64,000 nt of DNA from Strongylocentrotus purpuratus (taxonomy: Eukaryota > Echinodermata > Echinoidea > Camarodonta > Strongylocentrotidae): NCBI RefSeq assembly GCF_000002235.5, contig NW_022145550.1, forward strand, positions 309,501 through 373,500, in the 5' to 3' direction. Within the stretch, counting starts at the first letter, position 1, and every line of letters starts with the position of its first letter. The notes below the pieces were generated by a model. The model was given only the letters and a program-made list of their open reading frames with translations. It was not told the DNA's origin and did not search any database. Below are positions 34,311 through 48,700 of this stretch, one piece after another. The translations under genes and the position numbers were made by a program.

Positions 34311-35304
34311 TAGATTTAAGACGAAAACATTAAAAAAAAATGGATTTAAATCTAAACGAACACCCTTACTCAATCACGCTATCAGGTATGTAGGTACATA
34401 TTAGAAACGATACAGAATGTTATCAACAGAATATTATCAAAAGCAATGGCATGATCGACTTGTAAATAAAGATATAGCAAAAACATTTTTGTTTTTTAAG
34501 ACAAACAGTAAAACGTGAAAATGAGAAAATGTTATGTAACTATATATACAGGAATATACGTACAGATAGGTTTAAGGCACGCCTGCATTGAGTTTTTGAA
34601 CTATTTACAGACAACATTAATACAATAAATGGAGTAACATAGTTTGGAGTGTATCATGCACTTTAAGCAATGGAACTCGTCCATCGTGAGAAACAGTAGA
34701 CCCAGGACACTGGGGCACTATTAACTCTATTGACCAGTCTGAAGGCACAAATCCCAATTAATCAACTTTATCGAAATCGTTAAGCTAGATTTTAATAGCT
34801 CATTCAAAATCAAATTTATACCAGGTTTTTGTTATTCTTCAACCTCTTGATTTGCTTCAGAACATATTCTTCTTGAACTTCTCTTTTCAGCTCATCATTA
34901 ATGACTTCAACATTATTATTATCATTATTATTATTTTATTAGGAATGCCTTCATATACAAGTTTAGGTTTCGTATTTAAACACACAAACATTTATTATCC
35001 TAGATACGTAGAATAGTATGTAACTCAAGTATATACCTGTATTCAATGATTATTCACATATATACATGTATATATATTTAAACATTTTTATTTATTAAGA
35101 TACTGTAGTTTAAAGGTGCCAGACATGATTATCATTTTATGCTATTTTCTGGTCCCGTTTATCCATCGAAGATCTTTGCTAAACACGCATTTATTATTGT
35201 TATTATTATAACATTAATGCATTTGAACGTTTGGATAATAAGACCTCAACACAACTCAACTCAACTCAACACTTTCTGTATGGTCAGTACCTTGAACGTG
35301 TGTA

Positions 35305-35765
35305 ACAAAGGCATCTAATAATAATAATAATAATAGTGGCTACTTGTATAGCGCACAGGTCCACCTTTCGGTGCTCATGGCGCTTAGAAAAGAGTACATG
35401 TAACAGGCATAAGAAAGAAAAAACAAACCGAAAAACAAATTCGGAATTCTCCTAGACATAGTAAATTAAAATATTGCAATAATTACAACGAAAGAAACAA
35501 ATAGGTTTTTAGTTGTAATTTGAATGTTTCTGTCGATGACAGTTGACGTAATTTTAGAGGGAGCTTATTCCACAGTTTTGGACCCATGGCTGAGAAAGCC
35601 CGTTCCCCCCAAGCATGCTTTATTCTGGGTGTATTAAGTAATAGTGTGTCTGATGAGGAGCGAAGACTTCGTGTGGGGTTGTATTTTGAAACAGAGTTGC
35701 TCAGGTATGCAGGGGAAGAAAGAGAGTAAACTGAATGATGTACAAGTAACATAATTAACATACTC
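35305..35765 (-). mobile_element. LINE 3' end (L2/CR1-like)
   Basis: The - strand reading includes YNPTRSLRSSSDTLLLNTPR, AWGERAFSAMGPKLWNKLPL and TFKLQLKTYLF, the standard C-terminus of L2/CR1-type reverse transcriptases. The 3' end is CTACTTGTATAGCGCACAGG (seen on +) beside a TAA microsatellite. Truncated at its 5' side. Confidence 0.9.
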
Positions 35766-35904
35766 TTTTACCTAATTACTTTTCAAGTGCTTAGCAGAAA
35801 TATTAAAATGTAATTCCAAAACGGTAGCTTACGAACAAACACATTTTCTACCTAGCGTTCTTACTATACAAATACCAAAATAAATATTATGTGACGTTAT
35901 AGGA

Positions 35905-36100
35905 GGGAGGCGCGATAGCTCAATCGGTAGAGCAGTGGTCTCGTAATCCGGTGACCCGGCTTCGAACCAAGGTGGTGCGCTAGTGCCCTTTGGTAAGGCA
36001 TTAATCCTCATTACCAGGTCTTTAGGAGAGGACCTAAAACCGTAGGTCCTCTGGTTGCTTACTAACAAGCATTTAAGCTTTTTTAGCAGTAAGGTAAACA
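35905..36100 (+). mobile_element. tRNA-derived SINE, family A copy 3
   Basis: A box GATAGCTCAATCGGTAGAGC, B box GCTTCGAACC. Same body as the copies at 4751 and 13241. Confidence 0.92.
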
Positions 36101-37387
36101 AAAAACACTACTACTACACTATTACATAATAATAATAATTTAACTTTTCTTGATTATACATAAAATACCATCTCACCATCTCTACAAACAATATAATTTG
36201 TTCGTCTAATAATCGATGAAAGATGTCAGGGGAACTGTTAATCTTATGCCCATGTTTACAGTCGGGAAATCTTAGTTGTACGTATTATGTGTTTTTCGTT
36301 ATCATGTTGCAATATAGTTTTGAATTCGCGAATGGCGGTAGGCCTTTGCTTGATCACGTCACCATCGCCAAGTCGAATGACAGATCAATCTATTCCCTCG
36401 CAAAATATCTTCACAAGATTCTTAACTTATTAGGTGTTATTTACATAGAGAATATCATCATTTTCAACAAGTCTATAAACATTACATGTAGTCAATAATA
36501 ATTTAAATCGTATTATACCTCTTTAACCGATACAGGCAATCGTGTTGCTTGCAGGTAAACCATGTGACTAGCTTTATACACATACATCTGCAACTATTAA
36601 CGAGACTTTGTTTTCTTTTGTTCACCTAATTCTATCTGTGAAATAATATGCTGGTATATTTCATGTATAAAAACGACATTTACAATATGAGAGGAAAAGC
36701 TGGTGATTTATATACGTGTACAGAGATATATACATTTAATGTCAGTGTATTTTTACAGTATATACATATAACTTATTTATATATCATAATTTATATAAAT
36801 ATAATTTATTTATATATATAGATTATTGTGCTAAAGACAGGAAAATATCTACATGATATGATATGATATATTATAGAACCTGCATGTTTAAGATTGATAG
36901 ATATAGCAACTTCATAACACAGATGTCAATATGCACATGTTAACGGAATCGGAAAAGATTGTGCGGTACGTATGATAAGCAAATATACAACGGCGAAGCC
37001 CCAGATTTGTCAAATGGTGAAATCATACGTCCGTAACCTTGTTACAAATAAGCTTGTGATATTATAAACAAATTTACAGAAAAATTACATTAAAGACTAT
37101 CATGAGTTTAAAGTATTACAACATTAACAAAATAACCAATAGTACAACTGTTAGTTACATCATAAGAACCTAGGATTTGTCCAGATTTGTCCCTCTCTCT
37201 CACATGGTGCATCCGCAAGCCTAATGTATAACAACAAAATAGTGTTTTAATCTATTTAAAGTATAACACATGTTTACAACTTGTACAATACCCATCTGAA
37301 TGTTTATCATGAGTTTGTTTAAAGTTGATTACTTAGCTCATGTCATTTCGGGGTTTTCACATTCAGGTAAGTGAACAGCAAAAATAT

Positions 37388-37685
37388 CATAATAATAATA
37401 ATAATATCAATAATAATGGGTTCTTGTATAGCGCTCATGTCTGTCAGACTTGGACACTCCTGGCACTCCCAATTATTACCCTGGCGTTAGCACGGCTGCC
37501 ATTACGGCGCTCTAGCATTTCAAGGAATTAATTCCTGCCAGGTACCCATTTACATCACCTGGGTTGAGTGTGGCAAATGTAGATCAATGTCTTGCCAAAG
37601 GACATTAGTGCCGCGGCGGGAATCGAACCGCGGACCTTGTGATCGACATCCCGGTGACATATCCACTCGACCATGACACCTCTAC
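37388..37685 (-). mobile_element. tRNA-derived SINE, family B copy 1
   Basis: On the - strand: a tRNA-like head with box B CGGTTCGATTCCC, then TCCTTTGGCAAGACATTGAT, GTGTGGC and TACCCATTT phrases, a 3' end with GAGCGCTATACAAGAACCC, and an ATT microsatellite. Confidence 0.88.
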
Positions 37686-38339
37686 ATATACGGTTCATGA
37701 CAATACGTTTTCCAAATATTTCGTTTTACTAAACGAAGTATGACTTTGGTCTTGCAGAAACTTAATCAATATTTATATCCAGAGCAAATATACAATTTCC
37801 ACTCACAAACTAACTTTGACAGAGGAGGTATATTCCCTGTTTGTTGACATATTTACGTAGTGAGAACAGACCTTCTCAACGTTTGTTACTCTTTGTGACC
37901 TTTTCTCTTTTTCACATTTTCTCTGTATCCTAAAATATAATACATATTTCCTGTCTGAATACAATAAAAAGAGCTGGAGGAAAGGCTTGTTATTTATTTA
38001 CACGGGAATAAATATAGGAATTATGAAGCGTATGTGTGTTGTGGTCTTGTGGATATCCTGGCGTCTTGATTATTTGTACAGCTTCTGAACTGAGAAAAAT
38101 ATATGATAATCGTTCAGATTTTCACGAAGATTCAGTTATAGTCACGCGATTTCAATCCTTTGAAATCGACCCCTCTGCTGAAATTATGCTGGAGAAATAT
38201 TTACATATGGTAAAAGGTATAACACCGTAGAAAAAACCCTGTAAGTTAAATAACTTCGAATGACAGAAAACATGATAACAAATATAACACCTGTTATAAC
38301 TTCGTATACAATATAAAAATTCCAAGGGATAGTAATAAT

Positions 38340-39085
38340 AATAATACTATATTACATTTATATATCACTTATTACAAAGTTTCTAAGCGCTTAACAAAAA
38401 TAAAATTAAAGTTATGTTAACCTACAAATTACAACAATATAATACATGATACATAATTATAATAACAAATTCCTAATAACAATCATCATATACTAATAGT
38501 TAATATTTACATAACGCTTTATAGTTTAACAAACAAAATATGATTACATTACATTAAATATTGAACAGATAAGTCTTAAGTCTACTCTTGAATGTTTCTA
38601 ACTTTGGGGACTCGCGTATTTTTATGGGGAAGATTGTTCCAAAGTTGAGGGGGGCACAAACAGAAAAGGCACGATTGTCATAGCGGGTGTGGGTGCGAGG
38701 GCCTGGGGCTAGATGAAGATGTGATGTAGATGATGATCGGAGACGGATAGATGAAATACGAGTTTTAGGAGTGATGAGTGCCGAGAGATATGAGGGAGCA
38801 AGTTTGTGAAAGGCCTTGTATGTCAGCATGAGAATCTTGAATTTGATACGCTGTTGGAGGGGGAGCCAGTGTAGAGAACGAATGATCGGTGTGATGTGTT
38901 CATGCTTTCTTGTACGTGTGATGAGGCGTGCTGATGTGTTCTGAATATGTTGAAGAGGGGCTAAATGAGAGCTCGGGAGATTGATTAATAGTCCATTGCA
39001 GTAATCAAGGTGGAAAGTTACAAAGGCATTAACAAGACGATGAGTAAAACTTTGATCCAGAAATTTTCGCAGTTTAATAGGATTG
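38340..39085 (-). mobile_element. LINE 3' part (L2/CR1-like reverse transcriptase end)
   Basis: The - strand reading contains FHLDYCNGLLINLPSSH, SARLITRTRKHEHITPIIRS, LHWLPLQQRIKFKILMLTYK and AFHKLAPSYLSAL, then RAFSVCAPLNFGT and TFKSRLKTYLFNI. This is the typical thumb and C-terminal region. The catalytic domain is missing (5' truncation). It ends in AAGCGCTTAGAAAC and a TAA repeat. Confidence 0.93.
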
Positions 39086-39297
39086 GCGTTACTTTGTATT
39101 TATGAAAACATACAACACGAATCATCATCAAAATCATTCATTAAAGTCAGCATTTTCCCTCTACCGAGGGGTTAATTACTTTCTTGCAATGATGACACTC
39201 TCTCTGTCCACTTCTTCTAGTCTCGAATGACAGAAATAATACTAAATTATATCAACGCCCCCCCCCCCTCAAAAAAATAAATAAATAAAGAAATAAA

Positions 39298-39324
39298 GAA
39301 ATAAAGAAATAAATAAATAAAAAA

Positions 39325-39393
<69 letters not shown>

Positions 39394-39416
39394 GTAATAA
39401 TAATAATAATAAATAA
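39298..39416. repeat. AT and TAA microsatellite tracts
   Basis: A run of AAAT/AAAG units, then about 30 AT dinucleotides, then TAA triplets, just downstream of the death-domain gene's stop. Confidence 0.95.
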
Positions 39417-39503
39417 AAATATTAAAAAAATCCTTATTCAAGAACGAAATCCGAGGATAGATCCTGCATCTCGAGGGCAAAATATTAAAAATACTAATTT
39501 CAG

Positions 39504-39795
39504 CTACGCTAATATTTCGACGATAACCTGTTCTAGTCCAGCATCAAACAAGGCGTTGCATAGCATGTTTACCTGTACCATTGGCCGTGTGGCCCTTCTC
39601 CAGTCACAAAGCATCTCTTTGAATCCTGACTTGGAAACACTGGTAGCCAATGAGCCGTATTTGTGTATATACGTTTCCACTTCTGAGTGCGAGAAACCGA
39701 GCTTGTAGCCTAGAGATCTGACGTCCTTATGGGTGCTGAGGCTAGCAACCAATTTATCCAGTGTAGTATTCGTTGCAAAGGAAACCTCAACTTGT
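39504..39795 (-). CDS. Death-domain gene terminal exon: death domain 4
   Basis: Phase 2 to stop (TAG at 39504-39506), 96 codons. LGYKLGFSHSEVETYIHKYG, MLCDWRRATRPM and VNMLCNALFDAGLEQV form a full death domain ending at the C-terminus, as in PIDD and UNC5. Confidence 0.94.
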
Positions 39796-42700
39796 CTATA
39801 AAAGGAGAAATATCTGTATCAGTACATGTATAATTAATATCCTAATATACAGATATTGACTGGCAGGGGTGTAATATAACATTTTTTGGACCACTGAACT
39901 GAAGGGAGTTATATTTCCCCAAGTGGTTATATTTTCCCGAGGGTAAATATGACTCCCTTCAGGTCCGAAGAATGTTATATACCCCCTGCCAGTCAATATC
40001 TGTTATATTAGATAGCCTTGTTCAAAAATTTAGGAAGGGGGGGGGTCCATTTTTTTGCCCAAAATCTTTTCCATTTTTTGGTCGAGGACAAACACAATTT
40101 TAGAATAAAAAATGAGAACAAAAAATTGACGAAAAAACAATATTTCGAGATATTTCGAGAAAAATGTTTTCTTTTAAGAAAAAAAATTTTATTAAACAAA
40201 AGGCAATTTTTGGGAGAATTTCTTATATAAATAAAAGCATTTTGGGGGGGAAAAAAATTCGAAAAAAAAATATATTGATACAAAAAAATTGACCCTCGGT
40301 AGTGATGTAATTTGTGTAATTGGTTACATACAGTCCCCCATTAAGGGCGACATGCATTGATTAAAAATATATTCATTTCACCAACTGGTCAATATAACCA
40401 TCAAAAGTGACTGGCCGGGAAAATATAACAATACACCCTTTCACGGCAATCGATATCATGTGACGAGCTCTGGACCAATTACATCTTGGTATCTGTCTAC
40501 ATGAAATATTTTTCTCTCACAATGCTTTGAATATTAGTATATAAAAAATATTTAGAAGAATTATTGTAGCAAAGGATAAGTTGGACCAGATTTGTTAAAT
40601 AATTATTTTTAGAGTAATATGTTTATCTTAATTCTGATCTTGAAGAAACGTGCCGAGTCATCAATTATGAACAATTAAGATTGTGGGAAAGATGGGCCAT
40701 TTTCCTGTGGGGTCGTATAATTCACGGACAACATGGAAAAAATATATTGAAATGTCTGTATATAAATCCTAAAGCCAGATAACAAGAAAAAAATAGTTCG
40801 AAGTTAGCACATGGTACAAAATTAATCCCAGATTTCAACCGTTTTATCGACAAAATTGCAAGTAAGAAGCCTTCCTTAAAAATACATTTTTGTCATCTCT
40901 ATTACCTTAAAAAATGAATTTTCACATATAGTATTTACTCACACACTGGCTGCGTAGCTCCCATAGTCTGGTTCAACAGCTGCATTCGTATACAATTTTA
41001 AGGGGGAAAAGGAAACAAAGACATGATAATAGAATCATTATACTTTTTATCCTCATGTTAGAGGGATCAAGTCTCTTAAAAATAATAACTAACAATGCAT
41101 AAAATCGGATGAAAGAACCATGAAACAATGCTGCAAACAGTGCTACTTGGCACTGCCCTCAACCGAGAAAGGAAAGAGACGTAGAGAGAGAGAGAGAGAG
41201 AGAGAAGGGAGAGGGGGGGGGGGGGGGCAACGTGAACAAGAGATGAAACGAACCGATCCTGCACTTTCCTCCCCTCCCATTGATTCACATAGCATCTGAC
41301 GAAAATAACACAATATTATGCTATTTCAGGGATAATGGAAAGCATACATTTGTCTTGAATTTTGGCACGAAGTTGATTCCAAACTTCATTTTCCACTGAA
41401 TACATTGAACAAAAATGACAATACCTTCTATTGAGGTGATTATGTTCTGTTGAACAAGCATTGATGTACCCTGTTGTATACATAGACAGACTGTCTTCTG
41501 TTCTTCTTCTGAAGAGAACTGTAGCTGGAAGCTTCGCGTGTTGCTTTTTTCTTCCACAAGACTAGAAATCGGAATCTTTAAACCATATACAGAAGAAAAA
41601 AGGACAATGACAAAATGAATTGATACGATGATGATCTGAATGTTTGTCAGCTTTGGGTAACTCCTTTTTTAAACCCCTTACTGTAACATTGATTCAGCGC
41701 AGACCAGTCGTGTACATTTCCCATAATGGTGTTTTGTTTGGCTCAAAAACACTCTTCCGCCTAACTTTGTGTGGCCTCATAATGACGAAATTCACTGAAA
41801 GAAGTATTTGCATATAGTACATAACCTAAACAAAAAATTAAAACTCCCTTGTGAACCAATCATTCACACCAGCTTGTACGGGTACTTGTGAATGTCCCGT
41901 TTTCGTTATTAATTACATTAACATAGACATGTTGGCTTAGCATTAATATCTTGATTATGAAATATGCGGGACAGCTTATGAAAATAATATTCTCAGTAAT
42001 CTTCGCCGGTGCGAATCCTTCACTAAAAAGACTTATATTCGTTTGATACCCATAATGATATTGCTTGGCATAATACAAAATGAGATTTTAAAAGTTAATG
42101 AAGTAGAATTTTAAAAGCAAATTAAATAGACATTACAATTCACAAAATTCTGCTCTCATCAAAACTCACTATATCTTTTACATTATTCATTCGACTGCTA
42201 AATTATATCATTCTTGAAGGTTTAGTACAGGAGCCATTCTATTCCAACAGGCTCACCATTTTTCGAGCAATTTTTGACTCCTCGTGACAGCAGATCGTAA
42301 GGTCAGTATCATCTGATGTTACACTGAATTTGACCATGTCCATCACCTGACAGTACGGCACCGGTGATCTCCTTTCTTCTTGCTGGATTTCCTATGTGAA
42401 GATTAACGGTACCAAAAATATTTGCATCTCGGGGCAATTGTAGAGAAATGCACTTATCTTGTGCCGATCTATTGCCGTCATTCAACATGTAAAGGTAATA
42501 TTAAAAAGGTAAGTGTATACAATATAGGTGCATAAATCAATTAATTAAAAGTGTATCAATTTTAAGTGCATATATTTCCTTTAACAACATAACGAGAGAG
42601 AGAGAAAAAAAGATGTTTGACACTTTTAGTTTTGATAAGCCTAACTGATAACTTAACAGCGATATGGCTCATTAAATAATCAGATTGCATGATAAGAAAG

Positions 42701-45700
42701 ATCTTACCTTGAGGTATTTCCTACAGGGAAGGAAAATGTGAATATGCAGGACTGGATTGCGTAGAGACGGCATGAAGAGCGGCTGGAAAGCTACACATTG
42801 CAACTTGATTGATTGGAGATTGGTTGATGGTATCGCCAGCATTTGAAGGTGACGACGAGGAAACTCGACTGTGTCCTCTGATATCCGAGCGCCCCTCATT
42901 GCTGACAAGACTGTGCGTTCGAAGGATCCTATTTCAAGAATGACGAACAAATAGTGCGCATTTACAAGATAAGTTAAGATTTAAAAGGTAATTACTTTTC
43001 ATGAGTTGAAAAGCTAAGCGTTATACATTTGTATTACCAACATGATAAGACAAACGAACATAAATGTTTTGAATTCAGATGAAAAATTTGTGTTGGGAGA
43101 ACTGCAGGTATTTCAGAAAATGTATTGCATACTTCGAAAAAACCGAATTGACAAACTTCTGTGATATTTCTTGGAAGGGGTGGGCTCGTGAATAATGCCC
43201 ATTTAAAACTGTAAGATGCGTATGTCGATGCTTTTTTTGACACAAGTAATGGAAATTACATTTTCTAAACACTCATTATTATTTTTGTTAATGTTTGTTG
43301 TTGTTATTTGTATTATTATGTTTGTTGTTGTCATTAATTTTATTATTATTATTATTCATTCGGCAAAACAAAGTGTATACAAAAGAATTACATAGAAGAA
43401 CAAATCATACAAAACAAAGGATGAATTAAAAAAAAAAACATTATCGTGATTCCCATGAGCATTTACAAGTTGCCAGGAATGGGGCAGGCAAACTAAATCA
43501 CCGAAACCGTGAAGGTCCCACATTCCAACTTGCAGTACTCATGGGAGATCACTACATAAATGAAATGTAACAACTAACAAGAGTATAGCAACACTGAATA
43601 TGGCAATGACGAAAGAACAAACTCAAATTATTAAATTAATCAATTAAGTACAAATTATTTCATATGTTATTTAAAGAAAATTATAAAGAGCCAAGCAATC
43701 AAAGCAAAATAATTAAATATGTCTTCATATTGGACAATTATAAAGTGGAACAAATAGGAATGATGGACTTCCGTCTTGGTGGCAAAATACAAGCTACACT
43801 GTAAAAAATATCTGTATTTTTACAGGAAAAAAAATACAGATTTGTAACGTTTTAAAGGTACTATGTCCCTTTTGCAGCCAACCTCAAATGCTGTAGAACT
43901 TTGCAGGAATTATGAATATATCATGTATGTCCTATCTGTGAAATTTAAACGTTAGCAGTGTCCTCATGTTCATTTCATGCAAGGAAACCCGTTTACTGCT
44001 AGACTGCACTGTCAGACACTATTGAGTGACTGATTGGCATTTTTTTCTTCTTTGGTAATAACATACATAAAAAGAGTTGTAAAGGGTACATGAGCATTTG
44101 TCTACATCAATAACCCACTTCTTGTGATGGCCAAGATTAAACTGATTGAATCTTTGCGGAGCATAAAACGTATGAACATTCAGTACAATTGTATGAAAAT
44201 CAAGACTATTACTTTTGGGCTCTATAGCCCTAAAGTCGATTTGACAACTAATTGTCATTATTTCCCCACTTGAAGACATTTTCAAGCCCCACCTTTTTTA
44301 GGGAAGTTCTAAAATAGTATTATCTTTCAAATGCAGTTGGAATTTAACTTTTTCATTTTTTGGCCTGCAAATGGGACATAGTACCTTTAACTAAATACAG
44401 CAATTCTGAGGTATTTTTTTTACATATATCCCGTACAAATACTTCATTTTTATTGTGAAACTGATTTACATCAGAAATTTGTAATTTTAAGGCAAAATAC
44501 AGGTACTAATACAGTTTGCCTGTAATTTTACAGATCTATCTCGTAAAAATACTTCATTTTTATTGCGAAACTGACTTACATCAGAAATTTGTAATTTTAA
44601 GGCAAAATACAGGTACTAATACAGTTTGCCTGTAATTTTAAGGCAAAATAGAGTTACTAATACAGTTTGCCTGTAATTTTACAGATGAAATTGTTTACCT
44701 AAATGTATTTTTGCAGATGTCTGTATTCGTACAACGATTTCTTAAATTGAATGGATATGGTGCAGTTTTACATCGATGTGCTTTAATTTGAATGCAGTTA
44801 CTGGATTCTTTAACAAACTTCTGTTTTTATAATGTCGTTTTGATTGGACAGCATTTTACATTTCATGAAACTTATTTCACATAAATAATACTGTAGTATA
44901 TTTATAGATTTCGTTTTCCAACATTGCTGTCTTAATTAATTTGAATGGAAATGATGTAGCCTAAACGTACTAAATGTGATTGAATTTTGTCGGATTTTCT
45001 GTCTTTACTCTTTACCACTGATATGTTTCACACAAGTTGTATGCGTTTATCACAAGTTTCTCACAAAAAGGACTTGTAAAGTTTATGTTTGTATGTCTTA
45101 TAAGTCATAAAACTAAAATCAAGGAAACATTACAATATTTTGCTATATTTACAAGAATTATAAAAGTTAATTTACATGGGGTGAATTGCCGCTTGGTTTA
45201 ATCCCACTTTGTCTAATGCCCGTTTGGTCTCATCCCACGTGGTAATGGCCATTTGGTCTAATAGACCAGTTCACTTTTTAGCGCACGTGTCCCAAATGAC
45301 CCCGAATAACCACAGATCTTCAAAACACGAGGAGGTCCCACTTTGTACATTTTGAAATAATCACTCCTACAGCCATGGAGGTTCTACATAAATAGCCTTT
45401 GTTTCCCCTTTTCGGAGAATACTTCCACCTGCATGGAGTACGTGCACTGCTTGTGCATAAATGAATACTGATTACATAACTTTCATGACCACGCGTATAC
45501 GGCACGTATCTGGTATTTTGTCGCACCGCGCCGATCTGGCAGGAAGGTGCCAATCGCGGTGAGTGGTTTTCGTGGACCAGTAGATATGAGATTAAGCTAT
45601 TTAAAAAAAAAAAGGAAAAGGAAGAAGGGAAAGAAGAAAAAGTGAAAGGCGTAAATATTCTCAAAAAGAGTGAAACGCCGATAACACCAAAAAACAACAA

Positions 45701-48700
45701 CAACAAGTCTTAAAAACGTGCACGTCGACGGGACCGGTGCGGCCCGATCGCCTCCATGTTGATTCCAGTATACAGCCTGTACGCGTGTTGAAAGAGCAGA
45801 ACTGGAGTGAAGTGCTGCAAGATCAGATCTCACTTGAACGAAGTTTGAACATTGAAGAAGTGGTGCGGAATTTAATTTTAAGTTTGATGTATAGACTCAG
45901 ACTAGATCTAATGTTGCACTAGATCTGTCGATCACATTTAAGTTTCATGACTGTAGTCTCTAGTCTCTACTCTAGCTATTAGTATAACTCCAGAGTCCAG
46001 GGAGCTCCCCTGCCGTCGAAGGCGTAGGAGTGTACTCTAGGACTGGTAGGAGCTCCAGAGCCTGCTTAGGAAAACGATTCCAACTGCGGGTTGGGGCACA
46101 TTTTTTAGAAATATAAAGAAGTATTATTATTAATTACAATTTTGACTTAGTCTACAATGTTTTTCGACTCCTCTGGGCATCCGGAAAACCACTTGAAATT
46201 ATAATTTGAAGAAGTCTTCGATGGAAAAAAAGGGTGATTCCTAGTCCTAACGCAATATTCATCCATGTGTAGGCCTATAATATCATCGATTCATCATCGA
46301 CGTTAAAGGTCGGTCCCCAGACGTAAATAATCATAGCTGATTGATACACGTCTGTAAAACACAATACACACGAAGAGATCTCGAAAGTACGCGTATTCAT
46401 TATTCATATATGTGCTGCGCCGCTACCACGCATGCGTACTTTCTGTTCACCATCATGTTGAATCGGCGATATACAAAATGGATGAATTGGGTTAGGACGA
46501 AGTATCACCCTTTTTCCCATCGAAGACTTCTTCAAATTATAATTATAAATGTGGCTCGTAAGGCTTTATGCCAGAATTTTTTCGGAAAACATATCCGCAT
46601 AAGATCAGACAATACATCTGTTGTGTCATGTCTAAACAAATTTGGGACATTTCATTCGTCTACCTTACATTCCTTCTCCCGAGAAATATGGTTGTGGTGC
46701 ATAAATAGGGATATTTGGTTAACAGCCCAACACATTCCCGGAAAACAGAATGTTATGGCAGATAGTTATTCACGTAGATTCAATACGAACACGGAATGGA
46801 TGCTAGATGCGTCTGTGTTCAATTCACTGACTATTTCGTTCTTCTATCCAGATGTAGATTTATTCGCATCTCGCCTAAACAAACGCATTACACCATTTGT
46901 GTCGTGGTTACCTGATCCTGACGCCTTGGCAACCCATGCCTTTTGTCTTGATTGGGGGAGGTTTCGTAGCTATATTTTCCCTCCCTTCAGTTTGATCAAT
47001 CGAATATTACAGAAATTATCTCAAGATGGGGCAGAAGCCATACTAGTTGTTCCTTCGTGGAAAACACAAACATGGTACCCCAAAATGCTTAATATGCTCA
47101 TTGATTTTCCTTTGATTCTACCCACGACAAATGATATACTTTCTCTTCCCTCTTCCGACAGGGAACATCCTCTGAGTCACAACATGACATTACTGGCATG
47201 TCACTTATCGGGCAACAATTGCAAGAGTTTCGCAGCAAGCAGTCAACGTCATCGCCCAGTCATGGAGGATGTCTACGCGAAAGAGTTATTAAGAAATGGC
47301 TCCTTTTCTGTTCTACAAGGAAAATTGATCCAGTTTTCTCGGATGTGAGATTTGTTTTGATTTTTTTAGCTGAAGAATACGAGTCCAGGTCAGCTTACAG
47401 TACTTTGAATATTCTGCGCAGTTCGTTATCATCTCTTCTCCTTCCATGTGAAGGTCATGCTGTCGGTTCTCACCCGCTGGTGTCACGCTTCATGAAAGGT
47501 GTATTCAATCTGAGACCTCCCCAACCACGATATAATTGTACTTGGGACGTGAAAGTCATCTTGGATTATCTTCGGACATTGGTTCCTAATGACAGCATTT
47601 CTTTTGAGAATCTAGCTCTGAAAATTGTTATGCTCATCGCCCTCATCTCTGGTAGACGATCGCAAACAATTGCTCATATTATTACGCAAGACTCTACTGT
47701 GTCGAATTCGTCAGTTTCCTTTTACATCAAGCAGCTGATAAAAACCAGCAAACCTGGTCGGCCGGCGCCTTTCATACAGCTACCGGCCTATCCGGAGGAC
47801 GAGCGGATATGTGTTCTTCAAACTATTCGCGAATATCTAAGAAGACATCGCACTGTCGACATAGTAGTCGATACCTTTTCGTGTCCATTAATCGTCCTCA
47901 TCGTAACGTTTCATCGCAAACTGTGAGCCGGTGGTTGAAGAAGGTCCTTCATCTAGCCGGCATCGACACTTCGATGTTTAAGGGACATAGCACTCGTGCA
48001 GCATCAACCAGTGCAGCCTTTCGAAGTGGCACAGCGATTGACACTATTCTTGCTACTGCAGGATGGAGTTCTGTAAGAACATTCGCACTTTTCTACAACA
48101 AACCTCTGAATTTGACGAAAAACTCATTTGAAATTGCATCGCTGCAATAAGTGATATCGAACTTTGTTGCTCTTTTTCGAACTCTAAAAATAGTATTGAC
48201 TCTGACCAGCAGGTCAGCATGTGTTTAGTCTACATGTTTATGCCAATTTTTTCTTCATACATGAACTGTGTGATAAGGCTCACAGTTTTATTTGTCTATT
48301 TTTAGCAATCACATACAAATAGCTGTGCTATAATGTATGTTTTGATATTTTAGGGCATGTTTAGCCCGTTAAAGAATAAAAGAACGGAAAATTTTTATAT
48401 CAAACTATGGTTCTTTTCTATTTTGTTGTTCCATCTCATTCAATATTGCTTAAAATCCCAGACATGATTTCTAATAATTAGGCGTTACGAAGTAGAATAA
48501 TTAAATTAAACGAGATTTAAATGAAATTTAATATTGAAGTTTAATTTATATTCTACGAAGTATAAGCCTAATATGAGGAATCACGTCCCTCCCTGATTGA
48601 ATGTTCTGTCAGTGTGACTATTAATACAATTGATTTTGTTGTCTTTTTCCAGCCCTTCTTTGCATGATTGAATGAGCCTTTTGTCTTTGAATACTGATGC

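Larger units (their letters stand above)
28977..39503. other. Gene-poor stretch between NOX5 and the death-domain gene
   Basis: No host exon is recognised on either strand. The listed palindromes, tandem duplication, LINE ends and SINEs account for part of it. The rest is AT-rich with scattered microsatellites, including CA-rich (32690-32790), TC-rich (32440-32510) and AT/TAA (39330-39430) tracts. Open frames here are short and without splice context. Confidence 0.6.

Noticed and set aside
39247-39480. Tyrosine/isoleucine-rich open frame on the - strand
   Set aside because: It is a translation of AT and TAA microsatellites.
43856-44386. 88-codon - strand open frame within the MITE
   Set aside because: The element is non-coding in its other copies and the frame is not kept there.
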